Position numbers and translations under genes: made by a program | The notes under the pieces: generated by a model | Told to the model about the DNA's origin: nothing | Databases searched by the model: none | Seen by the model: only the letters and a program-made list of their open reading frames with translations | Shown: piece after piece, positions 34,202-44,000 of the stretch | Position numbering within the stretch: position 1 is the stretch's first letter | Layout of the letters: each line of letters opens with the position of its first letter | Source of the DNA: Kaistella palustris DSM 21579 | Lineage (GTDB): Bacteria; Bacteroidota; Bacteroidia; Flavobacteriales; Weeksellaceae | DNA: 64,000 bases | Reading direction: 5' to 3' | NCBI RefSeq assembly: GCF_000422265.1 | Contig: NZ_KE383813.1 | Location: 235,919-299,918, forward strand

Positions 34202-34774
34202 ATGGAAGCAATTTTTGTAGCTGATAAAACTTTCGATAAAGTAGACTTTACACAAAATCCCTTACCAAGAGGTGAATACGAAAACTGCACATTTCTGATG
34301 TGCGATTTTTCACATTCCGATCTTTCCGAAATCAAGTTTTCGGAATGCAGCTTTCAGCGTTGTAATCTCAGTCTGGTAAAACTCCGCCAAACCGCGCTTC
34401 GCGATATTACATTTAAAGAATGTAAGATGCTCGGTCTTCACTTTGGCGATTGTAATCAGTTTGGCCTAACTTTCAGTTTCGAAGAGTGCAACCTCACCCA
34501 CTCTAGTTTTCTGGAAATGAAAATCCGTAAAACAATATTTAAAAACTGCATCCTACACGAAATTGAAATTGAAGAGAGCGATCTTACAGGTTGTATTTTC
34601 GAAAACTGTGATTTCAGAAATGCGCTTTTGGAAAACAGTATTCTGAATCAAGTTGATTTCTCTACAGCCGTGAACTACAGCATCAACCCGGAAGTGAACC
34701 GGTTAAAAAAAGCCAGATTTTCACTCACAGGAGTTCCCGGACTTCTGCATCAGTACGACCTTATAATTGAGTAA
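34202..34774 (+). CDS. Pentapeptide-repeat protein (Qnr/McbG-like architecture)
   Basis: From ATG 34202 the 190-aa protein is almost wholly A(D/N)LXX-like pentapeptides: FLMCDFSHSDLSEIKFSECS, FQRCNLSLVKL, FKNCILHEIEIEESDLTG, FENCDFRNALLENS. The length and the terminal GVPGLLHQYDLIIE resemble the Qnr/MfpA/McbG group, which mimics DNA and can shield gyrase from quinolones. Whether this one does so is not shown; many pentapeptide proteins have other or unknown roles. It is a single-gene unit. Confidence 0.85.
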   Translation: MEAIFVADKTFDKVDFTQNPLPRGEYENCTFLMCDFSHSDLSEIKFSECSFQRCNLSLVKLRQTALRDITFKECKMLGLHFGDCNQFGLTFSFEECNLTHSSFLEMKIRKTIFKNCILHEIEIEESDLTGCIFENCDFRNALLENSILNQVDFSTAVNYSINPEVNRLKKARFSLTGVPGLLHQYDLIIE

Positions 34775-35109
34775 AGTTCAGTCTCAATCTGCTGACCTTT
34801 TCTTCGGGCGTTTTGCCTACAGATTCTAAACACAGGCTTCCGGGAGATGCTCTCTTCTTTTTCAAAAACTGCACTTAGAATTGTGTAAAATACTTTACAG
34901 TTTTTGGCCAAATCAAATAAGGCGCATTTAATAATGCCCGGCACATTTGTTTACAGAGTTTCTGCAAATGATTACGGGAACTCCATTCCTGCACGTTGTT
35001 ATTTTTTATTTCTTTTTAAAGAATTCTTTTTTGGCATCATTCTTCCACAAAATTTGGTTCAGAAGCAAAACCCCCGACTTTAATTAAAAACCTAAAATTT
35101 TCAGTGATT
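34775..35109. other. Intergenic region without a supported gene
   Basis: About 335 bp of AT-rich sequence. A 64-aa minus-strand frame (34750-34944) overlaps the pentapeptide gene end and shows no features. I see no strong hairpin or repeat. Confidence 0.5.
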
Positions 35110-35790
35110 ATGAAAAAAGTATTAATGATTCTCACTTCGCACAAAGAACTTGAGAATACTGATTCTACGACTGGTTTATGGATCGGAGAATTTACAGATC
35201 CCTACTATGAGTTTATAGATAAGGGCTACCAGGTCACTTTGGCCAGTCCCAAAGGTGGCAAGCCACCCATCGATCCTATGAGTGCAATGACCGAAAACAT
35301 CACTTCTTCCAACCGCAGATTTCAGGACGATGTTATGGCTCAAGATGCGCTTAATCACACACACAAACTCGAAGAAGTAGCTGCAGCAGATTTCGACGCG
35401 GTTTTTTATCCGGGTGGCCACGGACCACTCTTTGACCTGGCGTATAACGAAAAAAGCGGCCAGCTCATCATAGATTTTTTACAAAGTGGCAAACCTGTTG
35501 CTGCTGTATGTCACGGTCCCGCAGCGCTGCTCAAAGCGGTAGAAATGGATCCTTCGATGTTTACAGGGAAAAATGTAACCGGATTTTCAAACATGGAAGA
35601 AAAACTCGCCATGCGCGCCAATAACATTCCATATCAACTTGAAGACCGCCTGAAAGAAACAGGTTTCATCTATCATACTGCGCTTTTGCCCTTAGGCCCG
35701 CACGTAGAAACCGACGGACTTCTCATCACAGGACAAAATCCTTTGTCTGCGGGGCCAACAGCAGAAGCTCTCATCAAGCATTTGCAATAA
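35110..35790 (+). CDS. DJ-1/PfpI family protein (Hsp31/glyoxalase III-like)
   Basis: The 226-aa protein (ATG 35110; a GTG lies two codons upstream) has the class I glutamine-amidotransferase-like fold: DAVFYPGGHGPLFDLA (Glu/acid loop nearby) and the nucleophile elbow AVCHGPAALLKA with the reactive cysteine. The N-terminus MKKVLMILTSHKELENTDST and GLWIGEFTDPYYEF are typical of the Hsp31-like branch, which has glyoxalase/deglycase or chaperone activity. It is a stand-alone gene. Confidence 0.92.
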   Translation: MKKVLMILTSHKELENTDSTTGLWIGEFTDPYYEFIDKGYQVTLASPKGGKPPIDPMSAMTENITSSNRRFQDDVMAQDALNHTHKLEEVAAADFDAVFYPGGHGPLFDLAYNEKSGQLIIDFLQSGKPVAAVCHGPAALLKAVEMDPSMFTGKNVTGFSNMEEKLAMRANNIPYQLEDRLKETGFIYHTALLPLGPHVETDGLLITGQNPLSAGPTAEALIKHLQ

Positions 35791-35943
35791 TATTAAGCTT
35801 ACCAACCCGTTAAACCCCGGTTCGATTTAAAAAAGGCACTGTACAGAAGCGGCTTTTTTTTGTTAATGATTTTGATGTTGCTTCCTGCTTAGACATCTAA
35901 AACGCCAAAGCTGACCTCTTAGGCGCGCCTTTTCTATTTTTAG

Positions 35944-35951
35944 TATTTTTG
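35944..35951 (+). promoter_or_regulatory. -7 promoter box for the SulP gene
   Basis: TATTTTTG matches TAnnTTTG, 72 bp before the start codon. Confidence 0.45.
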
Positions 35952-36023
35952 CAGCCGTCCGAAATTTAAGGATATTAATTTTTTATCTTACATTCTTTAG
36001 CATCTTCGTCTGGCATTACAAAT

Positions 36024-37571
36024 ATGAAAACAGCGCTCAACTTATTCGATTTTTCTGCAAAAATAAATTACAGAAACGAAATTCTTGCCGGCCTTACAGT
36101 GGCTATGACGATGATTCCGGAATCACTTTCTTTCGCTATTCTTGCCGGCTTTCCGCCGCTGGTTGGCTTATATGCAGCTTTTATTGCCGGTTTGATTACG
36201 GCGGTTTTCGGTGGGCGGCCGGGCATGGTTTCGGGTGGTGCCGGCGCAACGGTAGTGGTTCTGATCGCACTGATGAGATCTCACGGAATCGAATATGTTT
36301 TCGCAGCTGTGATTCTCGCAGGAATCTTCCAGATCCTGATCGGATTTTTTAAACTGAGCAAATTCATCCGCCTGGTACCACAACCTGTGATGTATGGCTT
36401 TGTAAACGGCCTCGCCGTCATTATCTTTATGTCGCAGCTCGAGCAGTTCAAAATTAGTACGCCAAACGGTATCTCCTGGCTCCACGGCCAGGCATTATTT
36501 GTAATGGCTGGCTTAGTTGCATTAACGATAGGAATCGTTGTTCTGTTCCCCAGGATCACTAAAAAAGTCCCCGCTTCACTTGTGGCAATCGTAGTCGTCT
36601 TTATTTTGGTTGTCGCTTTTGGCATTGATACAAAGACTGTTCAGGATATAGCCTCAGTTCAGGGTGGTTTTCCACCATTTCATGTTCCGCAGATTCCTTT
36701 CACCGCAGAAGCTTTCAAAACCATTCTTCCCTACTCGATGATCTTTGCAGCTGTAGGCTTAACCGAAGGCCTCCTCACCCTGAATCTTGTAGATGAGATG
36801 ACCGGAACAAAAGGTAATGGGAACCGCGAATGCCTTGCGCAGGGCGGTTCAAATATCGCCAACGGTTTTTTCTTTGGTATGGGTGGCTGCCCAATGATCG
36901 CACAAACACTTGTAAACCTTTCGGCCGGTTCCAGAGCGCGGCTTTCTGGAATTATTGCCGCTGTTACTATTCTGCTGATAATTCTGTTTGGTGCACCTGT
37001 GATTGGCAGGTTACCCATGGCAGCGCTTGTTGGAGTAATGATCATGGTGGCACTCGGCACGTTTGAGTGGGCAAGTTTCAGGATCATTACCAAAATGCCG
37101 AAACACGATATCTTCATCGGCATTCTGGTGGCGGCCATTACTGTAGTACTCCATAACCTGGCTTTGGCGGTTTTAATTGGAGTGATCATTTCAGCGCTCG
37201 TTTTTGCCTGGGAAAGTGCCAAAAGAATTCGGGCACGAACCTACACCGACGCGGCGGGTGTGAAGCATTATGAAATTTATGGACCGCTCTTCTTCGGCTC
37301 GGTAATGGCTTTTTCGGAAAAATTCAAGGTTGCAGATGATCCTCAGGAAATCGTTATAAACTTCCGCGAATCGAGGGTTGCAGATATGTCGGCGATCGAA
37401 GCGCTCAACAGCCTGACTGCAAAATACAGCGCTGCAGGAAAAAAAGTCCACCTGCAATATTTAAGTGCCGACTGCATACGGCTGCTGCAAAACGCTGAAG
37501 CAGTGATCGATGTAAACATCATACAGGATCCGGAATATCTCGTAGCTACAGAGCGGGAAGCTGGCGCGTAA
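36024..37571 (+). CDS. SulP family inorganic anion transporter with STAS domain
   Basis: A 515-aa protein. The membrane part (residues 1-400) has the SLC26/SulP hallmarks: GLTVAMTMIPESLSFAILAG, GLYAAFIAGLITAVFGGRPG and GGCPMIAQTLVNLSAGSRARLSG-like sequence. The C-terminal STAS domain (about 405-505) contains NFRESRVADMSAIEALNSL and LQYLSADCIRLLQNAEAVI. Family members carry sulfate, bicarbonate or other anions. The substrate is not determined; no sulfate-assimilation or carbonic-anhydrase gene is next to it. Confidence 0.92.
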   Translation: MKTALNLFDFSAKINYRNEILAGLTVAMTMIPESLSFAILAGFPPLVGLYAAFIAGLITAVFGGRPGMVSGGAGATVVVLIALMRSHGIEYVFAAVILAGIFQILIGFFKLSKFIRLVPQPVMYGFVNGLAVIIFMSQLEQFKISTPNGISWLHGQALFVMAGLVALTIGIVVLFPRITKKVPASLVAIVVVFILVVAFGIDTKTVQDIASVQGGFPPFHVPQIPFTAEAFKTILPYSMIFAAVGLTEGLLTLNLVDEMTGTKGNGNRECLAQGGSNIANGFFFGMGGCPMIAQTLVNLSAGSRARLSGIIAAVTILLIILFGAPVIGRLPMAALVGVMIMVALGTFEWASFRIITKMPKHDIFIGILVAAITVVLHNLALAVLIGVIISALVFAWESAKRIRARTYTDAAGVKHYEIYGPLFFGSVMAFSEKFKVADDPQEIVINFRESRVADMSAIEALNSLTAKYSAAGKKVHLQYLSADCIRLLQNAEAVIDVNIIQDPEYLVATEREAGA

Positions 37572-37830
37572 ACATTCCGCCGTCCTATTATAAAATCTAT
37601 CATTACGATTGCGAAAGTCATTAGCGAAAAACCATTTAAAAAAGTTTGGCATCCTAACTTAGCGTGCTGGGAACAAAACGTAAGAGAAATCTTATTTCTG
37701 TTTAATTTCGTATTTTTAATGAAATGCGGTGTCTAACGGTTTCGCTGAAAATGATCAGGTTTTAAGCAGATCAAACAAAACGTAATGAAGGACCGTTATA
37801 AATCAGATTTGTTATATTACTTAAAAAGCA

Positions 37831-38982
37831 ATGAAAAGTATAAAAAACCGCGACTTAAATTTCGGGAAAGGCTTTATTTTCAGCCGGCATATTCCGCAGG
37901 AAATTTCGCCCTTCGACCGCGTCTTTGAAATTTTCAAAGAGCTCCTGACGCATACATCCGGCGATATTGAGGAGGCTTTCGACTGGCTGGATACGCTGGA
38001 CAAGGAATACAATATTTTTACCGATGAATATACACTCGCGGATTTTGAGGAAGATCTGAAAAAGCGTGGTTACATTAAAGAAGAAAAAGATCCAGAAGAA
38101 GGCAATACCGGAAATGGCAAAGGAAAGAATATCCTGACAGCAAAACTCGAGTCTGCGTTACGGGAATATGCGCTGGATCAGATTTTCGGCAAACTTAAGA
38201 AGAGCGGCATCGGAAATCACAGGACCTCCAAAACAGGTGTGGGCGACGAGCGCGACGGCGATAACCGTTCCTTTCAGTTTGGTGACGACCTGTCTGCGGT
38301 AAACATGACCGAAAGTTTAAAAAATGCGCAAATCAACAATGGGATTGGCGACCTGCGTATGACCGAAGACGACTTGATCGTGGAAGAAACCCGCCATAAA
38401 GCGCAGATGAGTACCGTGCTGATGATCGACATCAGTCACTCGATGATCCTGTACGGTGAGGACCGCATTACTCCTGCAAAAAAAGTCGCCATGGCGTTGG
38501 TGGAACTCATCAAAAGAAAGTATCCGAAAGACTCTATTGATATTATCGTATTTGGTAATGAGGCCTGGCCCATTAAGGTAAAAGACCTGCCCTATTTAAA
38601 AGTGGGTCCATACCATACCAATACCGTGGCCGGACTGGAGCTTGCCATGGATATTCTGCGCCGCAAACGGAATACCAACAAACAGATCTTTATGATCACC
38701 GACGGAAAACCAAGTTGTGTGCGCTTGCCTTCCGGTGAGTTTTACATGAACAGCAACGGCCTGGATGAGATGATCGTGGGCCAATGTCTTAACAAAGCGG
38801 CACAGGCCAGGAAATTAAATATTCCGATCACTACCTTTATGATTGCACAGGATCCGTACCTCCGCCGGTTTGTGGAACTTTTCACCGCGCAGAATCAGGG
38901 AAAGGCTTTCCTGACAGGACTCTCAGGTCTGGGACAAATGATTTTTGAAGATTATGAAAAAAACAGGATTAAAAGAATCTGA
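37831..38982 (+). CDS. VWA domain protein partnered with a MoxR-type ATPase
   Basis: The 383-aa protein has an N-terminal acidic helical region (residues 1-110), a charged linker, and a C-terminal VWA domain from about 190. The MIDAS is complete: MIDISHSMILYG (DxSxS), a middle Thr region (PYHTNTVAG) and ITDGKPSC (Asp). The end FEDYEKNRIKRI is basic. VWA/MoxR pairs act like chelatases or chaperones that remodel a target; the target here is unknown. The ATPase gene follows 73 bp downstream. Confidence 0.88.
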   Translation: MKSIKNRDLNFGKGFIFSRHIPQEISPFDRVFEIFKELLTHTSGDIEEAFDWLDTLDKEYNIFTDEYTLADFEEDLKKRGYIKEEKDPEEGNTGNGKGKNILTAKLESALREYALDQIFGKLKKSGIGNHRTSKTGVGDERDGDNRSFQFGDDLSAVNMTESLKNAQINNGIGDLRMTEDDLIVEETRHKAQMSTVLMIDISHSMILYGEDRITPAKKVAMALVELIKRKYPKDSIDIIVFGNEAWPIKVKDLPYLKVGPYHTNTVAGLELAMDILRRKRNTNKQIFMITDGKPSCVRLPSGEFYMNSNGLDEMIVGQCLNKAAQARKLNIPITTFMIAQDPYLRRFVELFTAQNQGKAFLTGLSGLGQMIFEDYEKNRIKRI

Positions 38983-39055
38983 TAACCGGGACTGCTGCCA
39001 ATTAAACAACAAGCACTGATAATTATTAAAGACTACAAATCATCATAATAAATAC

Positions 39056-40477
39056 ATGAAAAAAGATATCACATTCAAAGAATTAAAAGATTCCGGGTAC
39101 AAAGAAAAAACCATCCGCCAGGAAATTCAGGCGAATCTTATTGCAAAGATCAAAGCCAAAGAACCCGTATTCGAAGGACTTTGGGGCTATGAAGATACGG
39201 TAGTGCCCCAGCTCAAAAAAGCACTTCTTGCAGGTCACCACATCAACCTTTTGGGATTGCGCGGCCAGGCCAAAACCAGGATTGCCCGAAGTATGGTAAA
39301 TCTCCTCGATGAATATATGCCGATTGTAAAAGGTTCGGAGATCAACGACAGTCCTTTCAGTCCCATCTCAAAATATGCCCGCGACCTCTTGGCAGAACAG
39401 GGTGACAACACCCCGATCTCGTGGGTGCACCGCTCGCACAGGTTTTTCGAAAAACTCGCCACGCCCGATGTGAATGTGGCAGATCTGATCGGTGATATCG
39501 ATCCGATTAAAGCGGCTACTTTGAAACTGCCTTATTCCGATGAGCGCGTTTTGCATTACGGTATGATTCCGCGCGCAAACCGGTCGATCTTCGTTTTGAA
39601 TGAACTGCCGGATCTGCAGGCGAGAATTCAGGTATCGCTTTTTAACATTCTGCAGGAAGGTGATATACAGATACGTGGCTTTCAGCTGAGAATGCCTTTG
39701 GATATTCAGTTTGTCTTCACCGCCAACCCCGAAGATTACACCAACCGCGGCAGTATTGTAACACCGTTGAAAGACCGAATCGGATCCCAGATATTTACGC
39801 ATTACCCCAAAACAATCGAGCTCGCGCGGCACATTACCGAACAGGAAGCGCTGATTTCGCCCGAAGATAAAGCTGCCATAACAATTCCCGAGCTGGCCAA
39901 AGATCTGCTGGAGGAAGTCGCTTTCGCTGCACGCGACAGCGAATATGTTGATGCAAAAAGCGGCGTGAGCGCACGGCTGACCATCAGCGCGATGGAAAAT
40001 CTTGTGGCAGCGGCCAAACTGCGCCTGATAGAATCCGATTCAGCGAACACAACTGTGCGTTTGGTAGATTTTATATCTATCATTCCCTCGATTACCGGAA
40101 AAATCGAACTCGTGTACGAAGGCGAGCAGGAAGGTGCTGATGAAGTTGCCAAACTCCTGATCGATAAAGCGGTCATCACTTTATTCGAAAGAATTTTCCC
40201 ACGCATCACGAAGCTTGAAAAGGAAGGCAGAAAAACACCGTATACTGATCTCACAAGATGGTTTAATGAGAATTCGCTCGAACTTAATTTTACCGATACC
40301 GATGAAGAATATTACGCTAATTTGGAAAGCGTAACGCCTTTAAATGAAATTATAGATGAATATGCCGCTAATTACAGCCGCGATGACCAGAATTTCTGCA
40401 AAGAGTTGATATTGTGGGCGCTGACCATCAGTAAAAAGTTGGATAAGTCTGAAAATAATACCTACAGTTTTAATTAA
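39056..40477 (+). CDS. AAA+ ATPase of the magnesium-chelatase/MoxR type
   Basis: The 473-aa protein has a P-loop of the form LLGLRGQAKTRIARSM, a Walker B/sensor region (IFVLNELPDLQARIQVSLFNIL, VFTANPEDYTNRG) and an arginine-finger area (TPLKDRIGSQIFTHYP), as in ChlI/BchI and sigma54-type AAA+ proteins. A C-terminal helical part (residues 290-473) follows. It forms a two-gene unit with the VWA protein upstream and should supply the ATP-driven remodelling step. A clear terminator follows. Confidence 0.9.
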   Translation: MKKDITFKELKDSGYKEKTIRQEIQANLIAKIKAKEPVFEGLWGYEDTVVPQLKKALLAGHHINLLGLRGQAKTRIARSMVNLLDEYMPIVKGSEINDSPFSPISKYARDLLAEQGDNTPISWVHRSHRFFEKLATPDVNVADLIGDIDPIKAATLKLPYSDERVLHYGMIPRANRSIFVLNELPDLQARIQVSLFNILQEGDIQIRGFQLRMPLDIQFVFTANPEDYTNRGSIVTPLKDRIGSQIFTHYPKTIELARHITEQEALISPEDKAAITIPELAKDLLEEVAFAARDSEYVDAKSGVSARLTISAMENLVAAAKLRLIESDSANTTVRLVDFISIIPSITGKIELVYEGEQEGADEVAKLLIDKAVITLFERIFPRITKLEKEGRKTPYTDLTRWFNENSLELNFTDTDEEYYANLESVTPLNEIIDEYAANYSRDDQNFCKELILWALTISKKLDKSENNTYSFN

Positions 40478-40484
40478 AGCAAAG

Positions 40485-40512
40485 GGCAGCAAAAATCATT
40501 TGCTGCTTTTTT
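40485..40512 (+). terminator. Terminator of the VWA/AAA+ operon
   Basis: GCAGCAAA and TTTGCTGC pair around AATCA, followed by TTTTTTA, directly after the AAA+ gene. Confidence 0.82.
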
Positions 40513-40545
40513 ATTAATGCCCGCCTGTGAAATAGCGTTTGACTT

Positions 40546-40857
40546 CTAGTTAAGGAAAAAAGTAGAAAAAAAATTCACGATCCTGTTCATATCCTGGCGC
40601 ATAGAAAAGGCGAGCAGATATTTTAACTGATGCAGAAGGGGTCCGAAACCATTGGCGAGCTTCAGAAATTCGCGCTCGGGCAGGATACCGTAACATTTTC
40701 CCTGGTGCATAATATTGAGAGCGTGGTCACCAAGCGAAACCGTCATGCTGCCAAGTTTTTTGTAAAAGGTATATTCGCTGATGCGCACAAAACCGTCGTC
40801 CAGCATTTCGGAAATTAGGGTATCGAAAAGTTTCTGTCCTTCAGGCGATAAATTCAT
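40546..40857 (-). CDS. Hypothetical protein, 103 aa
   Basis: The frame reads MNLSPEGQKLFDTLISEMLD and is mixed helix and strand, with no signal peptide or membrane segment. Amino-acid use looks like a real protein (few rare residues, ordered hydrophobic spacing). I do not recognise a family. It is convergent with the AAA+ gene and divergent from the large envelope gene at 41085. Confidence 0.55.
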   Translation of the reverse strand: MNLSPEGQKLFDTLISEMLDDGFVRISEYTFYKKLGSMTVSLGDHALNIMHQGKCYGILPEREFLKLANGFGPLLHQLKYLLAFSMRQDMNRIVNFFSTFFLN

Positions 40858-41057
40858 GGCAGGAAAATTACGCTGTAAAATTAGGAAAAAAACAAAAGGA
40901 AATTAAACGGTAATTGTTATAATAATATTTTCCACGCCCTCAGTTCTGCCGCAAAGCCGTAAATTAAAGGCTTGCACGCGGGTTTCGCGGTTTCTACGCA
41001 GTAAAAATTTAATAAAATTTTAAGATTCCGAAAATAAAATGAACCTGCAAACTAATT

Positions 41058-41065
41058 TACCTTTG
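41058..41065 (+). promoter_or_regulatory. -7 promoter box for the envelope operon
   Basis: TACCTTTG, a full TAnnTTTG match, 19 bp before ATG 41085. Confidence 0.55.
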
Positions 41066-41084
41066 CTTCTTAATTAAATCAAGA

Positions 41085-44000
41085 ATGCCGCAAGATTCCA
41101 GACAGGTATTTCAAACGAACAGCGCCAAGCGCTACAGACTCACGCAGTGGAGCATCCGTCTCGTAGCTTCTGTTCTTCTTTTTATTTTAATTGTAGTGGG
41201 AATTGCAGTTGCCAGGGGAAAAAATCCTTCGATGCCGCAGATGAATTCGGTTGGCAAACTGTTTCAGTCTAAAATAAATCCCGATAACAAATTCACTTTA
41301 ACCACGCCGCTGAATAAAAAATTCAAAGGATTCAAAGATTTTCTCCAGAAGAAAATCAGCGCCGAAAAAGCCGGAACAAACATGGTAAATGCCCGCCTGA
41401 TTCGCGGAGCGTTTTATGTGCCATGGTCACCACTTTCGCTTTACGACCTGCGTACCAACGGCGACAAACTGAACACGATTTATCCGGAATGGTTTTTTAT
41501 TAATCCAAAGACTTTTCAACTCGATTCCCGCATAGATGCGGAAGCACTGTCAGTCATGAAACACCATAAACTGAGTATTCAGCCGATCCTGAACAATTTC
41601 ATTTCAGCCAGGGGCAGCCAGGGAAACTTCAGCGGCGAACTGCTGCATACTGTTTTGCACGACAAAAAAATACAGAACAGACTTATTGCACAGATCATCA
41701 ATACTTTAAAAGCAAATCAGCTCCAGGGAATCAATATCGATTTTGAGGAAATGAATGAGAATTCCGATGAATTTTTAAACGCTTTCATGAAAAATCTTTA
41801 CACACAGTTCAAAAATAACGGACTGACTGTGTCGATCGACATCATGGCTGATAATTCAGATTACGATCATAATTATTTAAAAAATTACACCGATTATTTC
41901 ATCGTGATGGCGTACGATGAATTTAATGACAGTTCGCAGGCCGGCCCTGTGAGTGAACAGAAATGGATCGAGAAACAACTGGATCAGATCGCAAAAGACA
42001 TACCTGCCGAAAAACTGATCCTTGGTTTAGGCGCGTACGGCCGCCAATGGATCACCGATGAAAACGGCACCCGGACCGAAGATCTGACATACAGCCAGGT
42101 CATCGACCGCGCAAAAATTTCGAAGTCAACGATCACTTTTGATGAAAATTCTTACAACCTTCATTATGCCTATGATTTTGAAGGAAGTGATGATGAACCT
42201 TCCTCAAAAAACAGCGTTTGGTTTACTGATGCCGCGACCGCGTATAATATTTTGAGATTTTCGGATGATTACCGGAATGCGGGAACCGCGCTTTGGCGAC
42301 TTGGCAGCGAGGATCCGCGGATATGGTCTTTCTATGCGCGCGACCTGAGCACAGAGAGCCTGCAGAAAAATCCTTTCAGTTACACGCTGCTGGAAATGAT
42401 GCCGCCTAACTTCAATACGAAACCAACCGCCATCGGAAGTGGCGAGATCATCAATATTCTCTACTCGCCGGAACAGGGACGCACCAAAATTCAAACCGAT
42501 AAAAATGAAAATTTAATTTCCTCGGAAAGCTACGCACAGTTACCTTCGGGTTTTCTATATGAAAAATTTGCGGAAGACAGTTCAAGGATCGGCCCGGGCC
42601 ATAAAATTATTCTGACTTTTGATGATGGGCCAAGCGCGGAGTTTACACCCAAGATCCTCCGGATACTGGAAAAAGAAAGGGTTCCGGCCACCTTCTTTCT
42701 GATCGGTGAAAACGCAGAAGCCAACATTCCGTTGGTTCAGCGAATTAACCGCGACGGTTTCGAAATCGGAAACCATACTTTCACTCACGGAAATTTAGCA
42801 AAAATGTCTCCTGAACGCGCGGCTTTGGAACTGAAAACCACACGTTCACTGATCGAGTGCATTACGGGCAAATCAACTGTACTTTTCCGCGCACCCTATA
42901 ATGCCGATTCTGAGCCACAGACTTATGAAGAACTGGAACCGTTGGTGCAAAGTAAACGCGATAATTATATTGCGATCGGCGAAAGCATAGATCCCAACGA
43001 CTGGAATCCGAAAATGAATGGTGATTCCATTGTAAACCGAACCATTCGCTTTGCGACTCAAAATAATGCAAGTATCATTCTGCTCCACGATTCCGGTGGT
43101 GATACGCGGCAGCCGACTGTGGATGCGCTGCCAAGAATCATTAAATATTTTAAAGACAAAGGCTGTAAATTCACCACTGTTGCAGATTTAATGAAAGTGC
43201 CGGAAAGCGAACTCATGCCGCCCGTGCAGAGAAGCTGGAAAAATGATCTGAATTTTTTCTTCGCCTCAGCGAGTTACTGGCTCGGACAGATCATTTATTC
43301 GCTTTTTCTGATCGGCATTATTCTGTCGGTGGGAAGAATGATATTTATGGGGATCCTCGCGTGGCTGCAGACAAAAAGAGAAAAAAAACTGCGGGCAGAT
43401 TCTCACGGTATTCGCCGAAACTTAGAGGTCAGCATCATTGTTCCGGCTTATAATGAAGAAGTAAACGCGGTTAGAACCGTTAATTCATTACTGAACCAGG
43501 ATTTCGAAAACCTCAATATTGTGTTTGTAGATGACGGCAGTAGCGACCGGACTTTTGAAAATGTAAAAAATGCTTTTTTAAAAAATGAGAAAGTTAAAGT
43601 GTTTACCAAAGCAAATGGCGGCAAAGCTTCTGCACTCAATTTCGGAATATCAAAAACCAATGCTGAATTTATCGTGTGTATCGATGCGGATACCCAACTG
43701 AAAACCGATGCTGTATCGCAACTGATGAAAACCTTTTATCTGCACGGCCGACCTGCAGAAGTGGGTGCAGTGGCAGGAAATGTAAAAGTGGGCAACGAGA
43801 TCAATATGATTACAAAATGGCAGAGCATTGAATATATTACCTCCCAGAATTTTGACCGCCGCGCCTTTTCTTTATTAAACTGCATCACCGTGATTCCGGG
43901 TGCCTTAGGCGCTTTCCGCCGAAAAGCGGTTTTGGAAGCCGGCGGATTTACGACCGATACTTTGGCGGAAGATTGTGACTTAACCATGCGTTTGCACAAA

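Noticed and set aside
34750-34944. 64-aa minus-strand ORF after the pentapeptide gene
   Set aside because: It overlaps the 3' end of a confident gene and shows no protein-like features.
35820-35870. Terminator after the DJ-1/PfpI gene
   Set aside because: A short AAAAAGGC / GCGGCTTTTT pairing is visible, but the stem is weak and the loop long.
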